Made by a program: the position numbers and the translations under genes. From Algoriphagus kandeliae (lineage in GTDB: Bacteria > Bacteroidota > Bacteroidia > Cytophagales > Cyclobacteriaceae): a DNA stretch of 64,000 bases. The notes under the pieces were generated by a model. The model did not search any database. It had not been told where the DNA came from and worked only from the letters and a program-made list of their open reading frames with translations. This document shows, one piece after another, positions 43,081-52,190 of this stretch. Position 1 is the stretch's first letter. Each line of letters begins with the position of its first letter. The DNA lies in contig NZ_SPSB01000001.1 of assembly GCF_004571135.1 (NCBI RefSeq), positions 496,001 to 560,000 of the forward strand. Direction: 5' to 3'.

Positions 43081-44169
43081 ATGTCCAAAGCCTTTTACAT
43101 CCATCCGGATATTGCCCAAGCAGAAACCCTACCTTCTTCTTTTTATCGTTCACAGACTGTTTTTGAGGAATTGATTGAAAAGGTCTTTGCCAAATCCTGG
43201 CAATTTATTGGTGATAAAAGCCAAGTGGAAATGCCCGGTCAGGTGAAGCCTCTACCTTTTTTGGAGTTTGGATTGGAGGAACCTCTGCTTTTGACGAAAG
43301 ATCAAGGTACAATTCATTGTTTGTCCAATGTTTGTACTCACCGTGGAAATATCCTCTGCCATGACCCATGCAAAACCAAGCAATTGATTTGTGGCTATCA
43401 CGCCCGGAGATTCAATCTTCAGGGGGAATTTCAATATATGCCTGAGTTTAAGGACACGAAGGATTTTCCTAGAAAAGAGGATAATCTGACCCGCTTTCCG
43501 CTTAAAAATCTTGGGCCTTGGTTGTTTGCTTCTTTGGGGGAGGATGCGTTTGATTTTGAGCCGGTATTGGAGGCTATGAACCGAAAGATCGGTTTTTTGC
43601 CATTGGATGAGTTTAAGGAAGACAAAAGCAGAAATAAGGATTATTTGGTCAATGCCCATTGGGCTTTGTACTGTGACAATTATCTGGAGGGTTTTCATAT
43701 CCCTTTTGTCCATGAAGGCTTGAATGCGGTGTTGGATTATCGGAAATACGAGACCATTCTTTATTCCCATTGCAATCTGCAAGTAGGGCATTCCTCAGGT
43801 GGTGAGCATATATTTGACCTGCCCAAAGATCATGAAGATTATGGACAGCAGATATCTGCCTATTACTTCTGGGTCTTTCCTAATATGATGTTCAACTTTT
43901 ATCCTTGGGGTTGCTCAATCAATGTGGTTAAGCCCATTTCTCCCAATCGAACAAAGGTCAGTTTTATCAGCTATGTGTATGATGAATCAAAGTTAGATAC
44001 CGGAGCCGGAGCGGCCTTGGATAAAGTAGAAAGGGAAGATGAGTTTGTGGTAGAAGGGGTTTTCAAAGGAATGGCCTCCCGGGTTTATAAGACAGGGAGA
44101 TTTTCTCCTAAAATGGAAAAGGGAGTGCATCATTTTCAGAGTTTGCTGGCTGAGTTTCTTAATCGTTGA
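43081..44169 (+). CDS. Rieske non-haem iron oxygenase, alpha subunit
   Basis: 362 residues. The Rieske 2Fe-2S cluster is ligated by CTHRGN near 81 and CGYHARR near 99. The mononuclear iron site is in DNYLEGFHIPFVHEG near 200 (NYxExxHxxxxH). The build fits ring-hydroxylating dioxygenase alpha subunits and related demethylases such as those acting on betaines. No beta subunit or reductase is next to it, so its electron donor must be elsewhere, and the APC permease on the other strand may supply an amino-acid-derived substrate (inference). Confidence 0.9.
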   Translation: MSKAFYIHPDIAQAETLPSSFYRSQTVFEELIEKVFAKSWQFIGDKSQVEMPGQVKPLPFLEFGLEEPLLLTKDQGTIHCLSNVCTHRGNILCHDPCKTKQLICGYHARRFNLQGEFQYMPEFKDTKDFPRKEDNLTRFPLKNLGPWLFASLGEDAFDFEPVLEAMNRKIGFLPLDEFKEDKSRNKDYLVNAHWALYCDNYLEGFHIPFVHEGLNAVLDYRKYETILYSHCNLQVGHSSGGEHIFDLPKDHEDYGQQISAYYFWVFPNMMFNFYPWGCSINVVKPISPNRTKVSFISYVYDESKLDTGAGAALDKVEREDEFVVEGVFKGMASRVYKTGRFSPKMEKGVHHFQSLLAEFLNR

Positions 44170-44280
44170 TGTAGGAGGTGAATTGTAAATGGTAGGGGTA
44201 GTGGTTTCAGGATTCTGGATTGCAAATGTCGAATAAGTCGGGGGCTGTAAGAGGTAAATTGTAAATGGTAAACGGTAAGA

Positions 44281-45170
44281 AATACTAATGAAACTCCGCA
44301 GGAGTTTAATTTTTTAATAGCCAGGGGTTTTTAACCCCTGGTTATCAGGTAACCGATAAACCAGCGCTGGCGCATATTATTGTGTTTGGAAATGGGAAAT
44401 AGGTGCCAGCAAGATGGAAACGATTTTTATTGTTCTTTTGGCTTGACCCAAAAGAACCAAAAGGTCAAGATTTGGCCAAGCTTCCCCGCGCAAGGCTCGC
44501 GCACACCCCGCTGCCAAATCCTCCCACCGCACACGTTGGCCAAGCCTAGAATTTTAAATAGCTCCAGAGGAGCGTAACATTGGTAGCTCTACCTACTGGC
44601 AGGCAGGCCCGGGTTTTAACCCGGGGTTAAAAGGATTCCCAATTCATCAGCGCTGGCGCAGGATTTTTGGCTTGGAAATATTGAAGTGATGCCAGCAAGA
44701 TGGAAACGATTTCTTCATTCTTTTTTCTTGGCAAAAAAGAATCAAAAAGCCAAGACGCACCCCGATAATTATCGGGGTTCCCCCGCCTGGCTTACGCGCA
44801 CCCCGCTCCTGCCCGCCGCACACGTTGGCCAATCATTATTTTATAGGAGACCTAATCTTAAAAAGCTCCATAGGAGCGATATGTTAATAGCCCCGGGTTT
44901 TAACCCGGGGTAAATGAGATCACCGGATTCCCCAGCGCTGGCGCAGGATTTTGGTTTGGAGACGTTGAATTAGTGCCAGCAAGATGGAAAAGTAACCTTA
45001 TGAAAGATTCGGGATTAAAACCGTTCGTGGAGACCTGCCTGCGTCAAAGGCAGGCACGAACGGTGGCAAAGGATTCGGGATTACAAATCCCGAATAGCTA
45101 TAGTGTGTTTGTTAACTACCGTTCGTGAAGACCTGCCTGCTGCAAAGGCAGGCACGAACGGCGGCAGAAC
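44281..45170 (+). repeat. Composite-repeat cluster I (three units)
   Basis: Non-coding array between converging Rieske and PSD-like genes. Each unit has ordered modules: A, a small hairpin (AAACTCC/GGAGTTT at 44291, GCTCC/GGAGC at 44561 and 44865); B, a G/C hairpin around TTTTAA (44321-44341, 44608-44625, 44891-44910); C, CCAGCGCTGG-type palindrome (44361, 44647, 44932); D, GTGCCAGCAAGATGGAA; E, the interleaved module at 44432-44469 (version 2) and 44717-44754 (version 1); F, ending in a block with CCGCACACGTTGGC. Unit 2 also has CCCCGATAATTATCGGGG at 44760-44777. The third unit lacks E and is followed by two long hairpins. Short open frames here are artefacts. Confidence 0.85.
45021..45161. 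repeat. Two long hairpins with CCGTTCGTG arms and nested CCTGCC hairpin
   Basis: CCGTTCGTG (45021-45029) pairs with CACGAACGG (45055-45063), and the same arms recur at 45119-45127 and 45153-45161. Inside each loop sits a CCTGCCTGC ... AAAGGCAGG hairpin. Between them is another perfect hairpin, ATTCGGGATT / AATCCCGAAT (45073-45095), which recurs with one mismatch at 55998-56020. A decayed copy of the long hairpin is near 56935-56977. Confidence 0.75.
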
Positions 45171-45270
45171 GGTGGCAGGAATCCAACTCCAAATTGTCTG
45201 ATTTACCCCGGCATGAATGAACAAACCCTGAGCTAAAGTTAGGCGCAGCTATTCAGGAAATACCAAAATA

Positions 45271-46464
45271 TTACTCCTTTGCTACCGGTGACATTCTTCC
45301 CAATCGTTGCCCCATGAGCATGGAAATAGACTTGAATACCCCTGCTTGAAACAATAAAATATTGAGTGATCCTCCATAGGCAAAATGCCCTAATTCTTGA
45401 CCCTTTTTGATAGGGACTGGCTTTGAGCCTTTAGGAACCATGCTCGAATGATCATTAACCATGGATGGCATAATCGCGCTGATGGTATTTAAGCCTACTG
45501 GAATCATAGCGACATAGCCGTATTTTTTGGTATCAATCACAAAATAGGCCCGGTGAAAATCCTCAAAAATACTGAAATCTGTAGTGCTTTCGCCTACATT
45601 CCACTTGTTGAACCAGTCTTCTCCATCTATGATGCCATTGTAAATACCTGGCACTTCTTCCGATTCTACAATTTCTCCTGTAACAGGTGAATGATAGCGG
45701 TGATAGTTATTTGGCATCAATACACAAGATACAGCCGTACCCCCAACAAAATGTTTCGCATAATCCGAGCCATTCAGCAGGTCATTAACATTGATTTGCC
45801 TCGATTTCACGTTCAAAAGCTTAGAAAGTGTAAGCTCTGATTCGATGAAATTGATCTCTGAATCCGCCGAGACCACAACAATGGAATCATCCTCAGGAAA
45901 TGAAATAGGCCTTGCATTAGCACTTGGTTTCAATTTCCTGGTAAAAAAATCATTGAAGGATTGGAATCCTCCTTCCGGAATGATAAAATCGTTGATTTCT
46001 GAGGAAGGGTCTTTCATCCATTGGTCTAGGAATTTCAAGGATGCTGGAGAATCCATGAATTTGCCGTGTTCTTTAATGAACTCGACCGTCCAATTGAAAA
46101 TCTCTTTCGAATAGGGGAGGTCCGGTCTTCTTCGACTTTGGAGGGTATTGAGAAAATAGAAAGCTTTTCTGTTGTTAAGGTAGAAGTAAGTGAAAGGAAC
46201 AATCTTGCCTAATCCTCCATCAGGGGTTGGCAAAAAAGTAAACCAATCCTCAAAATAGTCGACAAAATAGTCTATAGTTTTATCCTTCCATGGATTGTCA
46301 GTACCATCACTTAGATACGGGTCTACATGCGCTACTGCATCGTTAAAAGCAGCTTCAACGACGGGATTTGCGACGATTTCCCTGAGCTCCAATAAAAGTT
46401 CTTTCATCCTCGGAGTGAGATCAGGATTTTTAAAAGTGGGATTTGAGCTGTTGCCTTGGTTCAT
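45271..46464 (-). CDS. Phosphatidylserine-decarboxylase-like pyruvoyl enzyme
   Basis: 397 residues from ATG 46464. The C-terminal two thirds are a PSD family domain: FFTRKLKPSANARPIS near 190, the Asp in VVSADSEI, the His in MPNNYHRYHSPVTGEI, and the self-processing site YGGSLNILLF near 373 (GGS in place of LGST). The N-terminal ~160 residues are an extra helical domain, as in PSD-like decarboxylases that use amino acids rather than lipid, so the substrate is uncertain. The gene follows the 587-residue partner by 8 bases; the pair is probably one operon, next to repeat cluster I. Confidence 0.82.
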   Translation of the reverse strand: MNQGNSSNPTFKNPDLTPRMKELLLELREIVANPVVEAAFNDAVAHVDPYLSDGTDNPWKDKTIDYFVDYFEDWFTFLPTPDGGLGKIVPFTYFYLNNRKAFYFLNTLQSRRRPDLPYSKEIFNWTVEFIKEHGKFMDSPASLKFLDQWMKDPSSEINDFIIPEGGFQSFNDFFTRKLKPSANARPISFPEDDSIVVVSADSEINFIESELTLSKLLNVKSRQINVNDLLNGSDYAKHFVGGTAVSCVLMPNNYHRYHSPVTGEIVESEEVPGIYNGIIDGEDWFNKWNVGESTTDFSIFEDFHRAYFVIDTKKYGYVAMIPVGLNTISAIMPSMVNDHSSMVPKGSKPVPIKKGQELGHFAYGGSLNILLFQAGVFKSISMLMGQRLGRMSPVAKE

Positions 46465-46472
46465 AGCTTTTC

Positions 46473-48236
46473 TTATTTGTTTGCTGTTTTTTGTTTTAAC
46501 TGTACCTCTGCGAAATCTACCACCGTACAAACTTCCCGAACGGTGACGAACTTTCCTGGCTGGTACATGCCGATACTCATCAGGTGGGTAATGGCAGGCG
46601 GTGTATTGTACTCTATTTTGTTCTCCTTGTGGACGTTGACATCTCTATCTTTTTCTAAGTCCGCTTGAATCTTTTTCATCATTTCTACATAAGCATCCGT
46701 TGGTTGGACGACTCCGCCAGCAATGATTTTTTCATAATGGATTGCTACATCGAATAGTGCCCAAGTTGCAATTGCTATGGGCTTAGGATCACTCTTGATA
46801 AAGCTAAAAAGGGCACCTGCAATGGCTTTAAGACCATGCAATGACTTTATCTCCTTTTCAAAATTGACTTCATCGGCTGGATTTCCTCCCCAAGCGATGT
46901 AAAGTGCCTTAAATGTATTCTGAAGGTAATTTTTTGGGTCCTTGGCAGCATTCATTTTCGCATGTGCCATCATTAGCTTTTCAATAATCGGCATGCAATG
47001 CATCAGGTATTCCAACTTGCCTATTCCCATTCTTTCGTCAATCTTTTCCATCATGCCGAGGATAATTGTATTGGTCTCGATAGGACCTACATCCAGCATG
47101 TCTGCATAAAAATGAATGATGTCATAGATTACGTCAGAAGATCGTTGAGCGGTCCAGCATGTGGCTTCAGAAAGGCCTAGAGGCTTTCTTCCCTTAAATG
47201 CTTTTAGTTTACCATCTCTGCGGGCTTTATCATAAGCTTGATATTCTGCGAGGGAGAAGGGTTTGATTTGATCTGCTGTGTACCCTTGCTTTTTCCACAA
47301 TGGTTCAAAATAGGTCTCATTTTCTTTGATGAATCCGGGATCGGGACCAATTATATTGGAATAGAATTTTATAAAGCGTTGATAGAGGTCTGCACCTTCA
47401 TCCTTACCATAAACTTCCTGAAAAGAAGCCAAGTTGTGAGGGAGATTTAAGGCAATGGTCGCAACCAAAGTCTTGTGTGCGGCACAGTAGGTATACCAGG
47501 TGTCATCATTTCTCAGATAGCCTTCAAATTTGATCCAGTCCCGATAAAACATCAGGGCTGTATTTAGGTCTACAGGCCGGAATTTGGAATTTTTGTAATC
47601 CTTGGGAAACATAATCCCACTGTTCAGGCAGGTATCTACATATTGCAAATTTTTATTCAAAGTAACCTGGGGAACACCATCCATCGAAATTACCTGCACA
47701 TTGGCAGGATAGCCGAAGGGAGTACCATCCACTTTTCCATTGACTCCAAACTTATGCCCATGGTAAAGCATAGGTGCATTGGTGGTGTATCCATTTCCAT
47801 AGTAGGCGCCTAAGTGCGTGAAACCCAACTCCAACTTGTCCATTGTGGTTAGTAGCTCTTCAAGTGTACCCTTATTTTGTTCAGGATGAAAGTAATTCAA
47901 GAGAGCATAGATGGGGTCATTTGGTCCCAGGTTCATGGTTTCACGTAGAAATGCATCTATAAATGATGAACCCGGTAATAGCTTTCCTGAAGGATCTACC
48001 ACGCTACCATCATCGCTGATTGGGACAAAATGCATCCCTATGCTTCCATCAGGAAGTTTGTATTGATAGTCTTTGACGGTGACAGAAGAGCCATCCTGTC
48101 GGATAATCTCGGTGGTTCCAAATTTTTCTCGAGTAATCTTAAAATTCGCCAGAGCGGAATCTGTCAATTCATAAGGGCCTGTAAAATTGGACGGACCGGA
48201 GTCATGTACAATGGGATTTCGGTATGGAATATTCAT
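46473..48236 (-). CDS. 587-residue protein paired with the PSD-like gene, function unknown
   Basis: Not recognised. No signal peptide or membrane segment, so probably cytosolic. The N-terminal ~120 residues look like a beta-rich region (GPYELTDSALANFKITREKFG, DYQYKLPDGSIGMHFV). The middle carries YHGHKFG and a WTYCAAHKTL stretch, then a helical second half (HFYADMLDVGPIETNTIIL; MHCMPIIEKLMMAHAK). It ends 8 bases before the PSD-like ATG, and no other gene separates it from the cyclase upstream on the same strand. The pairing suggests it makes, delivers or uses the decarboxylase substrate or product, which is inference only. Confidence 0.72.
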   Translation of the reverse strand: MNIPYRNPIVHDSGPSNFTGPYELTDSALANFKITREKFGTTEIIRQDGSSVTVKDYQYKLPDGSIGMHFVPISDDGSVVDPSGKLLPGSSFIDAFLRETMNLGPNDPIYALLNYFHPEQNKGTLEELLTTMDKLELGFTHLGAYYGNGYTTNAPMLYHGHKFGVNGKVDGTPFGYPANVQVISMDGVPQVTLNKNLQYVDTCLNSGIMFPKDYKNSKFRPVDLNTALMFYRDWIKFEGYLRNDDTWYTYCAAHKTLVATIALNLPHNLASFQEVYGKDEGADLYQRFIKFYSNIIGPDPGFIKENETYFEPLWKKQGYTADQIKPFSLAEYQAYDKARRDGKLKAFKGRKPLGLSEATCWTAQRSSDVIYDIIHFYADMLDVGPIETNTIILGMMEKIDERMGIGKLEYLMHCMPIIEKLMMAHAKMNAAKDPKNYLQNTFKALYIAWGGNPADEVNFEKEIKSLHGLKAIAGALFSFIKSDPKPIAIATWALFDVAIHYEKIIAGGVVQPTDAYVEMMKKIQADLEKDRDVNVHKENKIEYNTPPAITHLMSIGMYQPGKFVTVREVCTVVDFAEVQLKQKTANK

Positions 48237-48350
48237 ATTGGAGTGGGGAAAAATGAAAAAACTTCTTCTTATTTTTCAATATAACAATAAAGCCTATAAA
48301 AAACGCAATTACCGAATATGAGTCCGGTATTTTGGAGAAAAGCCAACTAA

Positions 48351-50414
48351 TCAAACAAGAGCAGTCATTTGCTCCAAATAATATAAGGTGGCTTTGTCCT
48401 CCGGCATGTCCAAAAGCACCTTTTCAAATAAGGCTTTTGCCTCGGTATATTCTTGGTTCATAAAGCATTGAACCGCCTTTTCAAAATCTGCCTTGGTTTT
48501 GTGCTTTGGCTTGTATAGCTCAGGTTCGTCGAAGGAAAAGATTTCGTAGATAGGGACCAAATTGGTTTTTCCTTTCACCTGTACATTACCGAGAAAACGA
48601 TACTCCATGCGGATTTTTTCCTGGACTTGCTCAAGCAAATGATCGCTGACGATGATGTTGCAGCCATAGGTTTTGGTGAGGCTTTCGAGGCGGGAAGCTA
48701 AGTTTACAGCATCTGAAATCACCGTTCCATCCATTCTTTCTTCCTCACCGATAGTTCCCAGCATTAGGGAACCCGAGTTGATACCAATTCCGATTTTCAC
48801 CCGCTGGTAGCCCGACTTGGCGCGTATATCATTGAAAAGCTCGAGTTCCTTGAGCAATTCACCCGCTGTGCTGACGGCATCTTTGGGATCAGACGGAAAC
48901 AATGCCATGATCGAATCTCCCATAAACTTATCAATGAAGCCGCCGTTTTTCCGTACGATTGGACTGATACGCTGTAAGATCGAATTGATGAAATTGAAGT
49001 TTTCCTCGGGTGTCATGGTTTCCGAGATAGTCGTAAATGACCGGATATCCGCAAAGAAAATCGTCATATCCTTGATCACATGATCGCCCAACTGCACATC
49101 TACAATGCTTTCCTTGCCGAGAAAACTCAAAAACTCACTTGGTACAAAGCGATTGTTGGCTTTGTAGATTTTGAGGATATGCTGAGAAAGGCTCTCCACC
49201 GAGGTAAATGCCTTGGAAAAGCGGGAGGAGAGAAGGAAGGACTGGCAAAATATCAGGATCAAAAGACCATATTGGCTGTAGTAGCCGCTACTGATGATTT
49301 GAATGTCGAAAAGCGCGTCGTTGACCGAAGCCAAATACATTACAAACATCCCTGTAAAAGCCACCCAAGCACCATCCCGTTTGTTCCAAATCGCTCGAAT
49401 CACTACATACAATTGATAGATGATAGTGACAGCTAGAAAGAGGTAATAAGGATTCAATAAAAAGGTGGAAACCCTAGCAGGAAACAGTAAGGATAAGGAG
49501 AATAGCAGACCTCCAATAAGAGCCACTTTTCCTAATACAGGCTTTGAGTCTTCGGGAAAGATTGTTTCAACAAACAAGGTGAAAATCGTCGGACCCATAA
49601 AGGCTCCCAAAAAGATCAATTTGATATAGGCTTCAAAATTGAAATCCGGCCACATGGAGATGAGAAAGGTCTCACCCAAACCAAAGGTTCGAAGCAGAAT
49701 CAAAAAGCAAAGGATGCTGAAATACAGGGTAGAAATTTCCTTTCTTCGAAGGTAATAGAGGCCCAAATGGTAAATCCCCATGATGAACAAACTTCCCGCC
49801 AAAAAGAGGTCAATGGCCATATTTTGTAATTGGGATCGGCTGACCTGAGCCTCATTTCCCAATTTGTAAGCGGCAGGTGTACCACCTTTGTCGAAATAGA
49901 AATTAGAGACTTGAAGGACCAATTCCAGGGTATTTCCATTGGCATCTACATAGATATAATGGGGAACTGTTTGGGGAACCATCTCTTCCTTGGAAGTGCC
50001 TACTTTTCCGTTTTCAGCAAGAGCTACTCCATTGACCCATAGCTTATAGGCTGTGAAGTGGAAGGGAACTCGTATTCCAAATTTTTCACCGGAATTGGGT
50101 GTCTTGATTTGAAGTCTATAGGTGGCGTAACCTGTGCCGGTCAAGGAAGTATCATCAATGGTCTCATAATTCCACACACTTGGCACATTGATGTATTTGA
50201 TGTTTTCCTGATCTGAGAATTCTCCTGGGGATAGAAGTTTCATCCAGTAAAATTCCCACTCACCATTAAGGCTGATTTGACCTTGATCTTCAAAATCCCA
50301 AGAACTCGCATCCAATACTCCTTTTTCAGCCATAGGATAATTCTTGCCTGTACAACTGGCAAATAATAGGATGGGTAACAGCAAAAAAAATAAGTTTCTC
50401 AAACGAACGGACAT
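48351..50414 (-). CDS. 7TM-DISM-type receptor with class III (IIIb-like) nucleotide cyclase domain
   Basis: 687 residues from ATG 50414. Lipoprotein-like signal (LLLPILLFASC), an extracytoplasmic jelly-roll-like domain (LNGEWEFYWMKLLS ... YKLWVNGVALAENGKVG), seven membrane segments, then a class III cyclase domain at ~460-640: metal Asp in FFADIRSFTT, DKFMGDSIMALF, and TVISDAVNLASRLES. A Thr stands where classical adenylyl cyclases have Asp, with the Lys of DKFMGD kept, the pattern of class IIIb (bicarbonate-responsive) cyclases. A TPR-like tail ends the protein. A frame running to 50573 would take in repeat cluster II sequence and is rejected. Confidence 0.85.
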   Translation of the reverse strand: MSVRLRNLFFLLLPILLFASCTGKNYPMAEKGVLDASSWDFEDQGQISLNGEWEFYWMKLLSPGEFSDQENIKYINVPSVWNYETIDDTSLTGTGYATYRLQIKTPNSGEKFGIRVPFHFTAYKLWVNGVALAENGKVGTSKEEMVPQTVPHYIYVDANGNTLELVLQVSNFYFDKGGTPAAYKLGNEAQVSRSQLQNMAIDLFLAGSLFIMGIYHLGLYYLRRKEISTLYFSILCFLILLRTFGLGETFLISMWPDFNFEAYIKLIFLGAFMGPTIFTLFVETIFPEDSKPVLGKVALIGGLLFSLSLLFPARVSTFLLNPYYLFLAVTIIYQLYVVIRAIWNKRDGAWVAFTGMFVMYLASVNDALFDIQIISSGYYSQYGLLILIFCQSFLLSSRFSKAFTSVESLSQHILKIYKANNRFVPSEFLSFLGKESIVDVQLGDHVIKDMTIFFADIRSFTTISETMTPEENFNFINSILQRISPIVRKNGGFIDKFMGDSIMALFPSDPKDAVSTAGELLKELELFNDIRAKSGYQRVKIGIGINSGSLMLGTIGEEERMDGTVISDAVNLASRLESLTKTYGCNIIVSDHLLEQVQEKIRMEYRFLGNVQVKGKTNLVPIYEIFSFDEPELYKPKHKTKADFEKAVQCFMNQEYTEAKALFEKVLLDMPEDKATLYYLEQMTALV

Positions 50415-50529
50415 ATAATCTTCATCGGCAGTTTGGCAAAGGGAGGCTGATAAAAAGTTCCCATTGGTTTTTTTGAAAGTAATCAGAATTTGGTGAAAAA
50501 AAAATATGGAGTGGTTTGAGCGTCTGCTT

Positions 50530-51037
50530 TCAGGTAGGGCTGCGTCAGCCCGCCGCACACGTTGGCTAATCATTATTTTATAGGAGACCTAATCTTAAAA
50601 AGCTCCGGAGGAGCGTAACTTCCATAGCTAGGGGTTTTAACCCCTGGTTAAAAGATGACCAATATCCCAGCGCTGGCGCAGGATTCTGATTTGAAAACGT
50701 ATCATAATGCCAGGAAGATGTAAACGATTTCTTCATTCTTTTTTCTTGGCAAAAAAGAATCAAAAAGCCAAGACGCACCCCGATAATTATCGGGGTTCCC
50801 CCGCATGGCTTACGCGCACCCCGCTCCTGCCTGCCGCAGGCAGGGCTGCGTCGGCCCGCCGCACACGTTGGCTAATCATTATTTTATAGGAGACCTAATC
50901 TTAAAAAGCTTCATAGGAGCGATATGTTAATAGCCCCGGGTTTTAACCCGGGGTAAATGAGATCACCGGATTCCCCAGCACTACGGTATAATATGTTGAT
51001 TGAGATATGGGCTTGATGCCAGCAAGATGGAAATGCC
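50530..51037 (+). repeat. Composite-repeat cluster II (two units)
   Basis: The 676-base gap between the cyclase and the lipoproteins is mostly this array; 50415-50529 has no other feature. It starts with the end of an F module (CCGCACACGTTGGC at 50552-50565). Unit 1: A at 50602-50614, B at 50628-50647, C at 50667-50676, E version 1 at 50735-50772, then CCCCGATAATTATCGGGG at 50778-50795 and the mini-palindrome at 50826-50844. Unit 2: A decayed, B at 50934-50953, C decayed at 50975, D at 51015, no E. Same orientation as the other clusters. Confidence 0.83.
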
Positions 51038-51090
51038 GATGGGATATAATCATTTTTTTGATTAACTATGAGATTGTGAAGGCTATTGGC

Positions 51091-51513
51091 CTAAATTGAA
51101 AATCCACCAAACTGCATGTTTGAATATAATGTGCCTATCATAATTAAAATAGATGTAATTCCTAAGCCAGAAACCATTATAGTTCCCAAAGGATCGATTT
51201 TTTTAACCCTTAATTCATCAATTTCATCAATAGCAATTTTTGTAGGGAATTTATTTTTGGGCATGTTGTAATTTGCATACAAAGTATCACTGGAATGGGA
51301 CTGATATCTTAATTCCATTTCTCTTCCTGATTTACTTAGGATTTGAATTTTTTCATCCTTTTCTAAGGCCGATAAATTCCTTTTAATAATCGCTGTTTGA
51401 TTCTCATCAGAAAGTTCTTGTGAATTTTTTGATCCCATTGGTTGATAGGTTTTGCATTGTGAAAGCAAAAGCACCATTGATAGGAAGATTGTGATTTTTT
51501 GTATGTCTTTCAT
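51091..51513 (-). CDS. CKTYQP-type lipoprotein (paralogue 2)
   Basis: 140 residues. Signal peptide ITIFLSMVLLLSQC, lipidated Cys then KTYQPMG. The middle domain has KDEKIQILSKSGREMELRYQ and the strongly conserved SSDTLYANYNMPKNKFPT; a C-terminal hydrophobic segment (GTIMVSGLGITSILIMIGTL) follows. Paralogue of the next gene (51548) and of 19829. The two 51-kb copies are adjacent in tandem, 34 bases apart, so a local duplication is likely. Function unknown; possibly an inner-membrane-tethered envelope lipoprotein. Confidence 0.77.
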   Translation of the reverse strand: MKDIQKITIFLSMVLLLSQCKTYQPMGSKNSQELSDENQTAIIKRNLSALEKDEKIQILSKSGREMELRYQSHSSDTLYANYNMPKNKFPTKIAIDEIDELRVKKIDPLGTIMVSGLGITSILIMIGTLYSNMQFGGFSI

Positions 51514-51547
51514 ATTTGAAGGCTTTTATTCTGTAATTGATTTTTAC

Positions 51548-51964
51548 TTAAAATGGAATTCCTATATCAGGGGCAAAGTCTGAAAAACTTACAGCTGTAA
51601 CCAAAATAAACCCGCCTAAACCCACTGCTGAAAGAATCACTGTGGTCTTGACATCTGACTTCAAAACTTTTATTTCCTCGATTTCCTGAATTGGGACTTT
51701 AACTGGAAACTTATTCTTGGGTAGGTTGTAATTCGCATACAATGTATCGCTGGAGTAGGAGCGGTAACTTAATCTCAGCTCTGCACTTGATTTGCTAATA
51801 ACCTTGATTTTAGCATCCTTTTCCAAAGTCATTAGGTTGCCTTTTATAATTTCTTGATGATTCTCCTCTGAAGTATCTTCCAGATTTTCTGGGGTGATGG
51901 TTTGATAGGATTTGCATGAGCTAAGAATCCAAAGACACACAAAAAAGAGAAGTATTGATTTCAT
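51548..51964 (-). CDS. CKTYQP-type lipoprotein (paralogue 3)
   Basis: 138 residues. Signal peptide LLFFVCLWILSSC, lipidated Cys then KSYQTIT. It shares with the 51091 gene the blocks KVISKSSAELRLSYRSYSSD (KSG in the other copy), LYANYNLPKNKFPVKVPIQE and a C-terminal membrane segment (TVILSAVGLGGFILVTAVSF). The first gene of the tandem pair. Unknown function; the rate of divergence in the tails suggests an old duplication. Confidence 0.77.
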   Translation of the reverse strand: MKSILLFFVCLWILSSCKSYQTITPENLEDTSEENHQEIIKGNLMTLEKDAKIKVISKSSAELRLSYRSYSSDTLYANYNLPKNKFPVKVPIQEIEEIKVLKSDVKTTVILSAVGLGGFILVTAVSFSDFAPDIGIPF

Positions 51965-52190
51965 AATTTCCTAGAGCTTAGATAGTTTCAATTTACCTAG
52001 TTCCCCTAGGAGACACCAATTGATTATTCCCAAGCCAAAATTCTATTTTTGCAATAATTGCAAATCAGTCATTTTGGCTTAAATCTTTTCCCTGACAATC
52101 ATCAGCTATTGTCCTGAGTATTTTCGTTGGCTATCCTTTTGAATTACTGTATTTTAACATACAAACAGAGGAAATCTAGTTATTGGGAAA

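Noticed and set aside
44380..44577. Open frames inside repeat cluster I (also 44647-44832 and 44686-44913)
   Set aside because: They are built wholly from repeat modules, recur in clusters II-IV with frame breaks, and show no codon bias or start signals.
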